64,000 nt of DNA from contig CH672415.1 in the NCBI GenBank assembly GCA_000153145.1, forward strand, positions 951,208 through 1,015,207, in the 5' to 3' direction. Below the pieces are notes generated by a model. The model was not told where the DNA came from and made no database searches. It worked only from the letters and a program-made list of their open reading frames with translations. Below are positions 54,280 to 63,064 of the stretch, in pieces. A program made the position numbers and the translations under genes. Position 1 is the first letter of the stretch, and the number at the start of each line of letters is the position of its first letter. This stretch comes from a marine actinobacterium PHSC20C1 (lineage in GTDB: Bacteria > Actinomycetota > Actinomycetes > Actinomycetales > Microbacteriaceae).

Positions 54280-55280
54280 TACGCACTCCACCCCGTGAGC
54301 GAATTGACGCGACCAAGCGCACGATCAACACCATCAAGAATCCGATCAAGGTCAGGCAAGAAATGGTCCTCCAGCTTCGCGGCCGGATACGGCACATCGA
54401 AACCCGTAATCCGCACTGGGGCGGACTCTAAGTAGTAGAAGCAGCGATCAGTGAGAGTCGCAGCAATTTCAGCACCCAAGCCGCCAGATTCCGCCGCCTC
54501 GTGAGTGATTACAAGGCGCCCAGTCTTCTTCACACTTGCCGAAACAGTGTCGAAATCGACCGGTGAGAGCGAGCGCAAATCAACGACCTCAATGGAGATA
54601 CCGTCATCGGCTGCAGCGACAGCGGCATCCAGAGCGGTCGCAACGAGCGGGCCATAGGTGACGAGAGTGACGTCCGATCCCTCGACAACAACCCGAGCTT
54701 TGCCCATGGGCAAGCTGACAGCATCTTCGTCGACATCACCCTTAGTCCAATACCGGCGCTTGGGCTCGAAGAACAGCACAGGATCGTCGCTGGCAATCGC
54801 TTCCCGCAGCATGCTGTGGGCGTCTTGCGGGGTAGAGCACGTCACGACCCGCAATCCTGCCGTGTGCGCGAAGTACGCTTCTGGAGACTCGGAGTGGTGC
54901 TCAACCGCGCCGATTCCTCCGCCGTACGGTACACGGATCGTCAGCGGCATCCGAACGTTTCCCGCTGTGCGGTAGTGCAGTTTCGCGACCTGGGCAACGA
55001 TCTGGTCGAAGCCGGGATAAATAAACCCGTCGAATTGGATTTCACACACTGGCCGGTAGCCGCGGAATGCGAGCCCCACCGCCATACCAATGATTCCCGC
55101 TTCGGCAAGCGGCGTGTCCATGACACGATCGGTGCCAAAATCGCGCTGCAGACCATCGGTCACACGGAACACCCCACCGAGGGTTCCGATGTCTTCACCG
55201 AGCAAGACAACTTTGTCATCATCGCTGAGCGCGCGACGCAGTCCAGAGCCGAGCGCTTTTGCCAGAGTTAGTTCAGTCAT
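54279..55280 (-). CDS. bkdB: Branched-chain 2-oxoacid dehydrogenase E1 beta subunit
   Basis: A 333-residue transketolase-like subunit. Recognisable blocks are GEDIGTLGGVFRVTDGLQ, TPLAEAGIIGMAVGLAFRG, PYGGGIGAVEHHSESPEAYF and the C-terminal domain with VITHEAAESGGLGAEIAA. It forms a heterotetramer with the alpha subunit and binds thiamine diphosphate at the interface. It overlaps bkdA by four bases and bkdC by one. Confidence 0.95.
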   Translation of the reverse strand: MTELTLAKALGSGLRRALSDDDKVVLLGEDIGTLGGVFRVTDGLQRDFGTDRVMDTPLAEAGIIGMAVGLAFRGYRPVCEIQFDGFIYPGFDQIVAQVAKLHYRTAGNVRMPLTIRVPYGGGIGAVEHHSESPEAYFAHTAGLRVVTCSTPQDAHSMLREAIASDDPVLFFEPKRRYWTKGDVDEDAVSLPMGKARVVVEGSDVTLVTYGPLVATALDAAVAAADDGISIEVVDLRSLSPVDFDTVSASVKKTGRLVITHEAAESGGLGAEIAATLTDRCFYYLESAPVRITGFDVPYPAAKLEDHFLPDLDRILDGVDRALGRVNSLTGWSA

Positions 55281-56395
55281 TTCTCAAACCCCTCGAGGTA
55301 CGCCTTGTACTGGCTCTTTTGACGCGTAAGTCCAGAGTGTTCTGTCGCATAAACGTTGTCGAACACACTGAGCGGTTCGGGGTTCTCCAATGAGATGCAC
55401 CCTTCGCGGAACTCAGCGGCCACGTGGTCTGCCCGGCTCTGAATTGACGCAGCCAGTTCGTCGGTCAGCACACCTTCGGCGCGCAAATACACTTCCATGC
55501 GGGCAATCGGATCGCGCGCTTCCCACTCCTTGGCGACAACAGGATCAACGTAGCGGCTGGGGTCGTCAGAGGTTGTGTGCGGGCCGCGGCGGTAGGTCAC
55601 GGCTTCGATAAACGTTGGGCCACCGCCATTACGTGCCCGGTCTAGGGCACTACGGGTCGCGGCCATGACAGCGAGCACATCGTTTCCATCGACGCGGATG
55701 CTCGGAATTCCGAATCCGGGAGCGCGATCGGCAATCGGCCGCTGTGCTTGCAGTCCCACGGGCTCAGAAATCGCCCACTGGTTGTTTTGGCAGAAGAAAA
55801 TTACGGGAGCTTTGAACGACGCAGCGAAGACCATTGCCTCGCTGACATCACCTTCGCTGGTAGCGCCGTCACCAAAGTAGGCGACCGCAACGCTATCGAC
55901 GCCATCTTTCTTGCATCCGACCGCGTAGCCAGTGGCGTGCAAAGTTTGGGCACCGATGATCACTGCGGGAGTTGCCATGCCGACGGAGAATGGATCCCAC
56001 CCCGAGGCTGCAGTGCCGCGCCAGACGCGCACCAAATCAGGCAGTTTCACGCCGCGGCAGTAGGCAACAGCGTTCTCGCGATAGCTGGAAAACACGAAGT
56101 CGTCTGGACGAAGCGTGCGTGCGGAGCCTACCTGCGCGGCTTCTTGTCCAAAGAGTGGCGGCCACAGTCCGAGTTCACCCTGACGTTGCAGAGCGGTCGC
56201 CTCGGTATCGATGCGGCGCACAATGATGAGGTCTTCATAGAGGCTCGCGAGTTGATCACCTGTGACATCCGAGACCCAGGGGTCATAGAGATCATCGCTT
56301 AGCCGGTTTCCGTCTTGGTCAAGAAGCTGAACAAACTCAGGATTCTGCTTCTTAGCCACAGATTTCTGGGCTTTCACGGGCACGGTAGTACTCAT
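55277..56395 (-). CDS. bkdA: Branched-chain 2-oxoacid dehydrogenase E1 alpha subunit
   Basis: A 372-residue thiamine-diphosphate-dependent decarboxylase subunit. The ThDP motif GDGATSEGD ... NNQWAISEP is present, with the substrate-side YRENAVAYCRG and the phosphorylation-loop-like YRRGPHTTSDDPSRY. The ATG at 56395 follows GGAGG; the frame reaches 56581 but the extra part is not conserved in character. It is the first gene of bkdABC, which together with lspA forms a minus-strand run. E3 is not in this window. Confidence 0.95.
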   Translation of the reverse strand: MSTTVPVKAQKSVAKKQNPEFVQLLDQDGNRLSDDLYDPWVSDVTGDQLASLYEDLIIVRRIDTEATALQRQGELGLWPPLFGQEAAQVGSARTLRPDDFVFSSYRENAVAYCRGVKLPDLVRVWRGTAASGWDPFSVGMATPAVIIGAQTLHATGYAVGCKKDGVDSVAVAYFGDGATSEGDVSEAMVFAASFKAPVIFFCQNNQWAISEPVGLQAQRPIADRAPGFGIPSIRVDGNDVLAVMAATRSALDRARNGGGPTFIEAVTYRRGPHTTSDDPSRYVDPVVAKEWEARDPIARMEVYLRAEGVLTDELAASIQSRADHVAAEFREGCISLENPEPLSVFDNVYATEHSGLTRQKSQYKAYLEGFEK

Positions 56396-56455
56396 CGTTC
56401 CTCCGATCTGCCCTTGCGCCTGCAGGTAAGCCGCGCTCAAGCGATCCTCACAACC

Positions 56456-56471
56456 GTGGTTGGTGAACCAC
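56456..56471. promoter_or_regulatory. Inverted repeat upstream of bkdA
   Basis: GTGGTT-GGTG-AACCAC is a perfect 6-4-6 inverted repeat about 60 bp before the bkdA start. It differs from the GGTTAG/CTAACC operators of the TetR gene, so a different regulator is likely if it is an operator. Confidence 0.4.
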
Positions 56472-56596
56472 AGGTTGACCCAAGCCTCGTCGCTCGGAGT
56501 TATTTTGACCGTACCTACACACTGCGCCGTACACAAGGTGACGCGCGAAAGTTGCCAGTGAAATCGTGCCTTGCCCGGCATACTGTCAGTCAGTCG

Positions 56597-56959
56597 GTGT
56601 CAAAAGAGCCTCGAACGGCTCAATCGCGCGCACCAGACGCAATCGTTGTCGGTGCAGGACTTTCGGGTATCGTTGCTGCCGCAGAACTCATTGCAGCAGG
56701 CAAACAGGTCGCCATTGTTGAGCAAGAATCCGAGAAAAATCTTGGCGGTCAAGCGTGGTGGTCATTTGGCGGCCTTTTCCTCACTAATTCGCCTGAACAG
56801 CGGCGAATGGGGATCAAGGATTCCGTTGAACTCGCGCGTCAAGACTGGTTCGGCATGCACGGTTACCGCGCGCTCGAAGGCACCTTCTTGGGTGGATGCT
56901 TGTTCAGCGGTCGCTCCGCAGGCCGGAGCGTCGCAGGCCGGAGCGTCGTCACGGAGTAA
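56597..56959 (+). pseudogene. FAD-binding dehydrogenase relic with internal deletion
   Basis: The frame from the GTG at 56597 encodes the N-terminus of a KstD-like FAD-binding dehydrogenase (APDAIVVGAGLSGIVAAAEL, GGQAWWSFGGLFL, SPEQRRMGIKDS). It then jumps at QDWFG-MHGYRALEGTFLGG to the family's C-terminus (RALEGTFLGGCLFSGRSAGR). The ~400 residues between are gone, in frame. About 120 residues remain, so the active-site and substrate domains are absent. Two tandem copies of GCAGGCCGGAGCGTC lie near the end. It is a deletion relic, though a short product could still be made. Confidence 0.8.
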
Positions 56960-56996
56960 ACGTCAACTTAGCGAGCACAGAGGCTAAAGTGAGACC

Positions 56997-57617
56997 GTGA
57001 GCGACACTAAAACATCACCCTCTGGCCCCGGTTGGTACCCAGAACCTTCAGGCCGCGGCGGAAAAGCCTGGTGGAATGGCACATCGTGGGGACCATCGGA
57101 ATATGTCCCAGCTGGAGGTCATGCAACTCAGCAACTGATCGCTCCCTCAAGCGCAGCGGCGCCGCAGTACACCCACGCGATGTCAGCTTCATCGTCTGAT
57201 ATCTCGCCGTACACGTGGCAACTTTGGCTTCTAGTGTTGCTCCCCCTAGTGCCGGCATTGGCGATGACTCTCATCGATCCGACCACCATTTTTCTCAGCG
57301 CTTTCGACCCGCTCGTCGCCTACAGCGATCCCGCCTACGTAGTGGCGATCGTGGGAAGCTGGGTGGTCTTCTTCGCGACGATCTTCTTGGCATTCGCTGA
57401 TGTCAGAAGTCTCAAGCGACGTGGCTTGGAGAGCCCCTTTCACCCCGCGTTCATTCTCCTCGGCGCACTGATCTACGTGATTGGCCGATCAGTTGTCGTC
57501 AAGCGAGAGACGGGAGCGGGGCTTACGCCTATTTGGGCAACGCTTGGAGTGTGGCTTGCTTCCGGGGCCGCATCCATGATCATGGCGTTCAACGCGACAG
57601 GCTTTCTCGGGTTCTAG
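56997..57617 (+). CDS. DUF2510-domain membrane protein
   Basis: A 206-residue protein. The N-terminal DUF2510 motif (GWYPEPSGRGGKAWWNGTSW) is followed by a Ser/Ala-rich linker and four predicted transmembrane helices (about 72-95, 112-135, 150-165 and 178-200). The function is unknown. It starts with GTG, 37 bases after the relic. It shares only the DUF2510 motif with the small protein at 18607-18792. Confidence 0.8.
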   Translation: MSDTKTSPSGPGWYPEPSGRGGKAWWNGTSWGPSEYVPAGGHATQQLIAPSSAAAPQYTHAMSASSSDISPYTWQLWLLVLLPLVPALAMTLIDPTTIFLSAFDPLVAYSDPAYVVAIVGSWVVFFATIFLAFADVRSLKRRGLESPFHPAFILLGALIYVIGRSVVVKRETGAGLTPIWATLGVWLASGAASMIMAFNATGFLGF

Positions 57618-57666
57618 GCTGCTCCGAATCTAACTTTCTCTGGGCCTAGGCTGCTCTCGAGCCAGA

Positions 57667-58347
57667 CTAGCGAGCGACCGACCAAGCGCGACGCTTCACA
57701 AGAACGTGACCGCGCTTCGTTGTGAGGCGCGTCCACGCTCCGGATTCGTACACAGACGCCGACTCGTCGTCCCCGAGAAAACCGAGGCTTACGGCAGCGA
57801 ACCCCGCGCCAGCAGGCAAGTAGTCGGGCTCGTCAAGCGGGCGCCCCCACACTTCGGTACGCACTTTGTGCACGATCGCTTCACCAGATCCGGTTGGAAC
57901 CGCCTCAGCAACCTCGTCGATGCCTTCTCGCGCCGCTTCTTCCAGCACCGCACTAGGCACGGAGTCAATCGCGACCCACCCACCACGCGGTGGAGTGATC
58001 GCCGCCCACGTGACGGTAGTGACGCTCATCGGCAGGCTAACCGTTACGGATTCGCCGAAAGTGTCTTGCGACGCCTCGATGGCACTCTCCACTCGCCCGA
58101 TCAAGGAGCGCACCGGAACAACCGCGTCAAAAGTTTCTTGGGACGTGAGTGCAAAGGTTCGAAGCCCAAGAACGGTCGGGCTCTGGTCGAGCAAACCGGC
58201 AGGGTGCAGCACAGAGACATAGACGGCGAGAACACCAGCGCCGCCAATAAGACGCACCGACCCCTCGTCAACACGAGCAGCGCGACCCAAAAAGACGTGC
58301 AGATCACCCAGGGCAAGGGAATCCACCAAAGTAAACGATCCAGTCAT
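57667..58347 (-). CDS. Conserved actinobacterial hypothetical protein
   Basis: A 226-residue soluble protein rich in Val, Ala and acidic residues. I recognise no catalytic motif. Blocks such as ATTPPRGGW-like AAITPPRGGWVAIDS, PTGSGEAIVHKVRTEVWG and a C-terminal LTTKRGHVLVKRRAW suggest a beta-rich fold conserved in Microbacteriaceae. AGGAG lies six bases before the ATG. It is divergent from tesB with only 20 bases between start codons, so they share a promoter region. Confidence 0.75.
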   Translation of the reverse strand: MTGSFTLVDSLALGDLHVFLGRAARVDEGSVRLIGGAGVLAVYVSVLHPAGLLDQSPTVLGLRTFALTSQETFDAVVPVRSLIGRVESAIEASQDTFGESVTVSLPMSVTTVTWAAITPPRGGWVAIDSVPSAVLEEAAREGIDEVAEAVPTGSGEAIVHKVRTEVWGRPLDEPDYLPAGAGFAAVSLGFLGDDESASVYESGAWTRLTTKRGHVLVKRRAWSVAR

Positions 58348-58367
58348 AGGTCTCCTAAACTACAGGC

Positions 58368-59234
58368 ATGAGCGACCCTATGTCTGGGCTTTTAGCTGCC
58401 CTCGATCTGACCGACACCGGCGCGCGAACTAGCGAGGACATTTTTACCGGTCCAAGCCAATGGATGCCTCAGGGCCGAGTCTTCGGTGGACAAGTGTTAG
58501 CGCAGGCTCTCGTTGCCGCTCAGCGCACAATCGCAGAGGGCCGTCCCGTGCATTCGATGCATGCGTACTTCTTGCGCCCCGGAGATATCAACCTCCCGAT
58601 TACGTTCTCAGTGGACCGCATCCACGATGGTCGGTCGTTCTCGACGCGGCGAACGCAGGCTTACCAGGACGGCGTGCCAATTCTTTCGGCAATCGCGTCT
58701 TTTCAGGATGCTGACGAGGGTCTCGATCACCAAGTCGAGATGCCGAACGATTTGCCCGACCCGGAGTCGCTGCCAACGACGGCTGAATCTCTGGCAGCGA
58801 TCGATCATCCTGTTGCTCGCTATTGGGCTTCAGAACGCCCATTTGACATGCGGTATGTTCCGTCGCCCATCTTCATCTCAGTTGAGGGCGCCCCTGTGGC
58901 ACATCAGGCTGTGTGGCTGAAGTCGGTCGGACCCATGCCCGACGACATGAGCCTGCACCGCGCCGCTCTCGCGTACGCCAGCGACTACTCGATCCTGGAA
59001 TCGATCATGCGTCGTCATGGACTTGCGTGGGCTACGCCTGGCATCAAAGTTGCAAGCCTCGACCACGCCATGTGGTGGCATCGTGAAGCCCGCGTGGATG
59101 AGTGGTTGCTCTACGTTCAAGAGTCACCAAATGCAATCGGTGGGCGCGGACTTTCCCTCGGACGTATCTATGATCGCTCGGGTCGATTGATCGCCAGTGT
59201 CGCTCAAGAGGGAATGGTGCGCCCGCCGCGCTAG
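58368..59234 (+). CDS. tesB: Acyl-CoA thioesterase II
   Basis: A 288-residue double hot-dog enzyme that hydrolyses acyl-CoA to fatty acid and CoA. The first hot-dog has GRVFGGQVLAQALVAAQRT and HSMHAYFLRPGD. The second has the catalytic Asp in YASDYSILES and SLDHAMWWHR, then GRGLSLGRIYDRSGRLIASV with the catalytic Gln near the end (VAQEG). The length and motifs are standard. No clear ribosome-binding site precedes the ATG. Confidence 0.95.
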   Translation: MSDPMSGLLAALDLTDTGARTSEDIFTGPSQWMPQGRVFGGQVLAQALVAAQRTIAEGRPVHSMHAYFLRPGDINLPITFSVDRIHDGRSFSTRRTQAYQDGVPILSAIASFQDADEGLDHQVEMPNDLPDPESLPTTAESLAAIDHPVARYWASERPFDMRYVPSPIFISVEGAPVAHQAVWLKSVGPMPDDMSLHRAALAYASDYSILESIMRRHGLAWATPGIKVASLDHAMWWHREARVDEWLLYVQESPNAIGGRGLSLGRIYDRSGRLIASVAQEGMVRPPR

Positions 59235-59577
59235 GGGTTCGTTTAAGACAGGTCGCGGCCCAAATCCGCCCCGTCAATGTAACGAATAGGCAACGAAGGC
59301 TACCTGCTCCGATGTCAACGGTGCCGGGGATCGTGAACACTCCGGGGCTTGTTTTGTCCCCAATCTAGCGGACTCCACTCTGCGTGAAAACCGTTAAAGC
59401 GTTACGTTTGATTACGGCCCGGTTCACGGTGCGCCACTTTTGGCGCTGAGGACTGGGTGCTACGAAATCAGGCCGCGCGCGCCACCCCGCTAGTCGGGAG
59501 GACGTTCGTACGGTTGTTTCGCACTGGAATCATTCCGACAATGATTCCCCTCCTCGCATGGCTCAATTGAGAGCCGG
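59235..59577. other. Regulatory region upstream of proVWX
   Basis: About 340 bases between tesB and proV. No gene is seen. The clearest element is the perfect inverted repeat at 59526-59548, described separately. A GGGGC-N7-GTCCCC sequence near 59343-59362 could help end tesB transcription. Confidence 0.5.
59526..59548. promoter_or_regulatory. Perfect 9-5-9 inverted repeat upstream of proV
   Basis: GGAATCATT (59526-59534), CCGAC, AATGATTCC (59540-59548). It lies 29 bp before the proV GTG. The size and symmetry fit a repressor or activator dimer site at the promoter of an osmoprotectant transporter. The regulator is unknown. Confidence 0.6.
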
Positions 59578-60951
59578 GTGAGTAGCAAGGTGCCTGCAAC
59601 CCGGACCGTAATCGAGAAGAGCGAAGCCCTCATGGAGCCGAGCATTCAGGAGAACGTGACCGAAGAAATCGCAGTCAGCGCCAAGAACCTTTATAAGGTC
59701 TTCGGTCGCCGCCCACACGAAGCAGTCGAGAAACTCCAAAAAGGAGCTTCTCGAGACGAGATCACAGAACTGGGCACTGCTGCCGTAATCGATGCGAGCT
59801 TCGACGTTCGCAAAGGCGAAATCTTCGTTGTAATGGGCCTCTCCGGATCGGGCAAGTCAACGCTCATCCGCATGCTCAACGGACTGTGGGACACCACCTC
59901 CGGTTCCGTCACCGTAGGCGACGACGTCATTTCGGGACTTTCCGCCTCAAAACTTCGCGACGTCCGCCGTCGTCGCATCTCGATGGTGTTCCAGCACTTC
60001 GCACTATTCCCGCACCGCAGCGTTCTAGAAAACGCCGCGTACGCGCTTGAAGTTCAGGGTATTCCCCGCGAAGCACGGCTCGCTCGCGCACAAAAGACAA
60101 TCGATCTCGTCGGCCTCAAGGGCTGGGGAGAGAAGATGCCTTCCGAACTTTCCGGTGGAATGCAGCAGCGCGTAGGCCTCGCCCGCGCACTTGCCGCCGA
60201 CACTGATGTACTCCTTATGGACGAAGCGTTCAGCGCTCTCGACCCCTTGATTCGCCGCGAAATGCAAGAGCAGCTGCTCGAGCTTCAGACCGAACTTGGC
60301 AAGACAATCATCTTCATCACTCACGATCTCAACGAGGCAATGTTCCTCGGCGACCGCATCGCCGTCATGCGTGACGGTCGTATCGTTCAGATCGGCACGC
60401 CAGAAGACATCCTCACGGACCCCGCCAACGACTACGTTGCTCAGTTCGTTCAGGATGTCGACCGGTCACGCGTTCTCACCGCTGCAAGCGTTATGGAACC
60501 TGCCCGCGCCACGGTGATGGCCGGAGCCGGCCCGCGCGCTGCCCTCAAGATCATGCGCGACCTCCAAACTTCGGTCGCATTCGTATTGGGCCGCGACCGC
60601 AAGCTGCAGGGTGTCGTTCGTGACGCCGATGCCATGAAGCTCGTTCGCAAGGGCATCACCGACTTGTCAACGATTCTGAGCGACGACTACAACGCCGTTC
60701 CAGAAGAGACGGCACTTGCCGAGCTCTTCGTTCCTTCAGTCGAGAGTCCACTGCCGCTAGCGGTCATCGATGAGCGAGGCCGCCTTATGGGCGTAGTCCC
60801 GCGCGTCACCCTTCTCGCTGCACTCGGCAACGTCACTACCGATACCGGTGAGCTGCCAGTCATGGAACCACCGCTGACGGTGTCAACGGCACTGATCACG
60901 GACGCACTCGCCACGCCTGAAGCCGCCACCGAAAAGGAGGTCGCACGATGA
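59578..60951 (+). CDS. proV: Glycine betaine/proline ABC transporter ATP-binding protein
   Basis: A 457-residue cytoplasmic ATPase. Walker A is GLSGSGKST, the signature is SGGMQQRVGLARAL, Walker B is DVLLMDEAFSALDPL and the switch His is in FITHDLNEA. The QAT-family N-terminus (NLYKVFGRRPHEAVEKLQKG) is present. Two CBS domains at the C-terminus (about 300-430) sense ionic strength in this family. The first ATG at 59632 is an alternative start. It is the first gene of proVWX and overlaps proW by four bases. Confidence 0.95.
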   Translation: MSSKVPATRTVIEKSEALMEPSIQENVTEEIAVSAKNLYKVFGRRPHEAVEKLQKGASRDEITELGTAAVIDASFDVRKGEIFVVMGLSGSGKSTLIRMLNGLWDTTSGSVTVGDDVISGLSASKLRDVRRRRISMVFQHFALFPHRSVLENAAYALEVQGIPREARLARAQKTIDLVGLKGWGEKMPSELSGGMQQRVGLARALAADTDVLLMDEAFSALDPLIRREMQEQLLELQTELGKTIIFITHDLNEAMFLGDRIAVMRDGRIVQIGTPEDILTDPANDYVAQFVQDVDRSRVLTAASVMEPARATVMAGAGPRAALKIMRDLQTSVAFVLGRDRKLQGVVRDADAMKLVRKGITDLSTILSDDYNAVPEETALAELFVPSVESPLPLAVIDERGRLMGVVPRVTLLAALGNVTTDTGELPVMEPPLTVSTALITDALATPEAATEKEVAR

Positions 60952-61916
60952 ATGATTTCCCTAGACTTCCCCTCGGCCAATGGGTCGAAGACGGCATTGA
61001 CTACATCACCGCAACGTTCGGTGTCTTCTTTGACGTAATTAAGTTCATGATCGCGTCGGTTGCCGACGGGATGAACTTCTTGTTCACGTCACCGCCGTTC
61101 TGGGTGATGCTCATCATCTTCGCTGTAATTGCCTTCGTGGCCCGCGGATGGTTGTTCTCCGCTGGAACCACTGTCGGATTCCTGTTGATCCTCAGCTTGG
61201 ATCAGTGGGAGAACGCGATGGACACCCTCGCACTGGTATTGGTAGCAGCTGCAATCGCTGTACTCGTCAGTGTTCCGCTGGGGATCCTTGCCGCGAAGTA
61301 TCAAACAGTGTCCACAATCGTGAAACCAGTTCTGGACTTTCTGCAAACGATGCCCGCATTCGTTTACCTGATTCCTGCGCTGATCCTCTTCCGCATCGGT
61401 GACGTACCCGGAATCGTTGCTACTGTGCTCTTCGCTCTTGCGCCCGGCGTACGTCTTACCGAACTCGGTATTCGTGGCGTCGACAAAGAGGTTGTCGAAG
61501 CTGGCCAAGCATTCGGCTCGTCACCGAGTCGCATTTTGCGCCAGATTCAGCTTCCCCTGGCTCTTCCCTCGATCATGGCTGGTATCAACCAGGTGATCAT
61601 GCTCTCCCTCTCGATGGTTGTTATTGCCTCGATGGTCGGCGCTGGTGGCCTCGGCAAGCCAGTTATTCAGAGCCTCAGCCGGGCGGATGTCTCGCTCGGG
61701 TTCGAAGCTGGACTTTCGGTAGTGCTGTTGGCGATCTTCCTCGACCGGCTCACGGCATCCTTCGGCACTGGCAAGGGATACTTCCGCTTCATCCTCGATT
61801 CGTTCAACTTCCGAGGCCGGTCCGCCGAAAACGACACTGTCGAGCCTGACGGCACTAGCGCAACCGCGTCAGCCGCCAGTACAGAACCAGCAGAACTCAC
61901 TCCCCCAGTTCGCTAA
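60948..61916 (+). CDS. proW: Glycine betaine/proline ABC transporter permease
   Basis: A 322-residue inner-membrane permease. An amphipathic N-terminal part precedes about seven transmembrane helices. The conserved TMPAFVYLIPALILF and EAGQAFGSSPSRILRQIQLP segments are those of ProW/OpuAB. A Ser/Thr/Ala-rich cytoplasmic tail follows. It forms the channel driven by ProV and fed by ProX. Confidence 0.95.
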   Translation: MNDFPRLPLGQWVEDGIDYITATFGVFFDVIKFMIASVADGMNFLFTSPPFWVMLIIFAVIAFVARGWLFSAGTTVGFLLILSLDQWENAMDTLALVLVAAAIAVLVSVPLGILAAKYQTVSTIVKPVLDFLQTMPAFVYLIPALILFRIGDVPGIVATVLFALAPGVRLTELGIRGVDKEVVEAGQAFGSSPSRILRQIQLPLALPSIMAGINQVIMLSLSMVVIASMVGAGGLGKPVIQSLSRADVSLGFEAGLSVVLLAIFLDRLTASFGTGKGYFRFILDSFNFRGRSAENDTVEPDGTSATASAASTEPAELTPPVR

Positions 61917-62018
61917 TTTTCGGGCGCTAACCCGCGCTCGTTTCCCGCATACAGACACCCTGTGTGCATCGACGTCAACATTGTCGACGCTTTAGCGTTG
62001 ACAGAAAAGGACGACACA

Positions 62019-62912
62019 ATGAATAAGCAGACACGCGCTGCAATCGCAATCGGAGCGGCAACGCTCCTCGGTCTGTCGGCTTGCGCCGCAGGCGGAGACG
62101 ACACCGCGGCAGGTGACGCTCCTGAGAACAAGGATCTCACCATTGCCGTATTCAACGGATGGCCTGAGGGCGAAGCAGTTTCGTACCTCTGGAAGGCAAT
62201 CCTTGAAGACAAGGGTTACAACGTAGAGCTGGAATACGCTGACGTCACCCCCATCTTCTCGGGCCTCAGCACCGGCGACTACGACATCGCGCTTGACGGA
62301 TGGCTTCCAGTCACCCACGCAAGCCTGATGGAAGAGTACGGCGCAACCATCACCGACCTCGGCGCATGGAACACCGAAGCCGGCCTGACCGTTGCTGTAA
62401 ACGAAGACGCACCAATCGACTCGCTCGAAGAGCTCGCAGCTAACGCTGACAAGTTCGGCAACCGTATCGTCGGTATCGAGCCTGGTGCTGGCCTCACCGA
62501 GGCAGTCATGACCAAGACCATGCCTACGTATGGTCTTGACGGCATGGAACTTCTGACCTCATCCACTCCCGCGATGCTCGCTGAACTTCAGGCAGCACTC
62601 GACAACGGCGAGAACATTGCTGTTACGCTCTGGCGTCCGCACTGGGCCTACGATGCATTCCCCATCAAGGACCTCGCTGACCCAGAGGGAACTCTCGGAG
62701 ACGCTGAAGGAATTCACTCCTTCTCACGCGACACCTTGAGCGATGACATGCCTGAAATCACTAACTGGATCTCCGACTTCAAGATGGACTCCGAGCTGCT
62801 CTACTCGCTCGAGAACGTCATGTACAACGAGTACGAAGGAACCGACTTCGAGCCCATCGTTGCAGACTGGATCGCAGCGAACCAGGACTACGTAGACGGC
62901 CTCACCAGCTAA
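62019..62912 (+). CDS. proX: Glycine betaine-binding lipoprotein
   Basis: A 297-residue exported lipoprotein with the lipobox GLSACAAG. The mature OpuAC-type domain has NGWPEGEAVSYLWKAIL, YDIALDGWLPVTH and VTLWRPHWAYDAFPIKDL, whose Trp residues build the aromatic cage for quaternary amines. The ATG at 62019 follows AAAAGGA. Upstream, GTCAAC ... GTTGAC (61975-62002) forms a loose inverted repeat that might modulate its expression relative to proVW. Confidence 0.95.
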   Translation: MNKQTRAAIAIGAATLLGLSACAAGGDDTAAGDAPENKDLTIAVFNGWPEGEAVSYLWKAILEDKGYNVELEYADVTPIFSGLSTGDYDIALDGWLPVTHASLMEEYGATITDLGAWNTEAGLTVAVNEDAPIDSLEELAANADKFGNRIVGIEPGAGLTEAVMTKTMPTYGLDGMELLTSSTPAMLAELQAALDNGENIAVTLWRPHWAYDAFPIKDLADPEGTLGDAEGIHSFSRDTLSDDMPEITNWISDFKMDSELLYSLENVMYNEYEGTDFEPIVADWIAANQDYVDGLTS

Positions 62913-62953
62913 TACTGTGTGAATCTGTGGTGCTATTAGCACTGTGATTTACG

Positions 62954-62984
62954 AAAAGGGGTCGCCTTCGGGCGGCCCCTTTTT
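62954..62984 (+). terminator. Rho-independent terminator of proVWX
   Basis: AAAAGGGG-T-CGCC (62954-62966) pairs with GGCG-G-CCCCTTTT around TTCG and is followed by a TTTTT run. It is a classic strong terminator 40 bases after the proX stop. Confidence 0.95.
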
Positions 62985-63064
62985 GCGTCCGCCATCACGC
63001 CTCAACACCCCGCGGCTGTCACCTTATGCATCGCCGACGGAGACGTTCCCAGTAGGGTCGAAGA

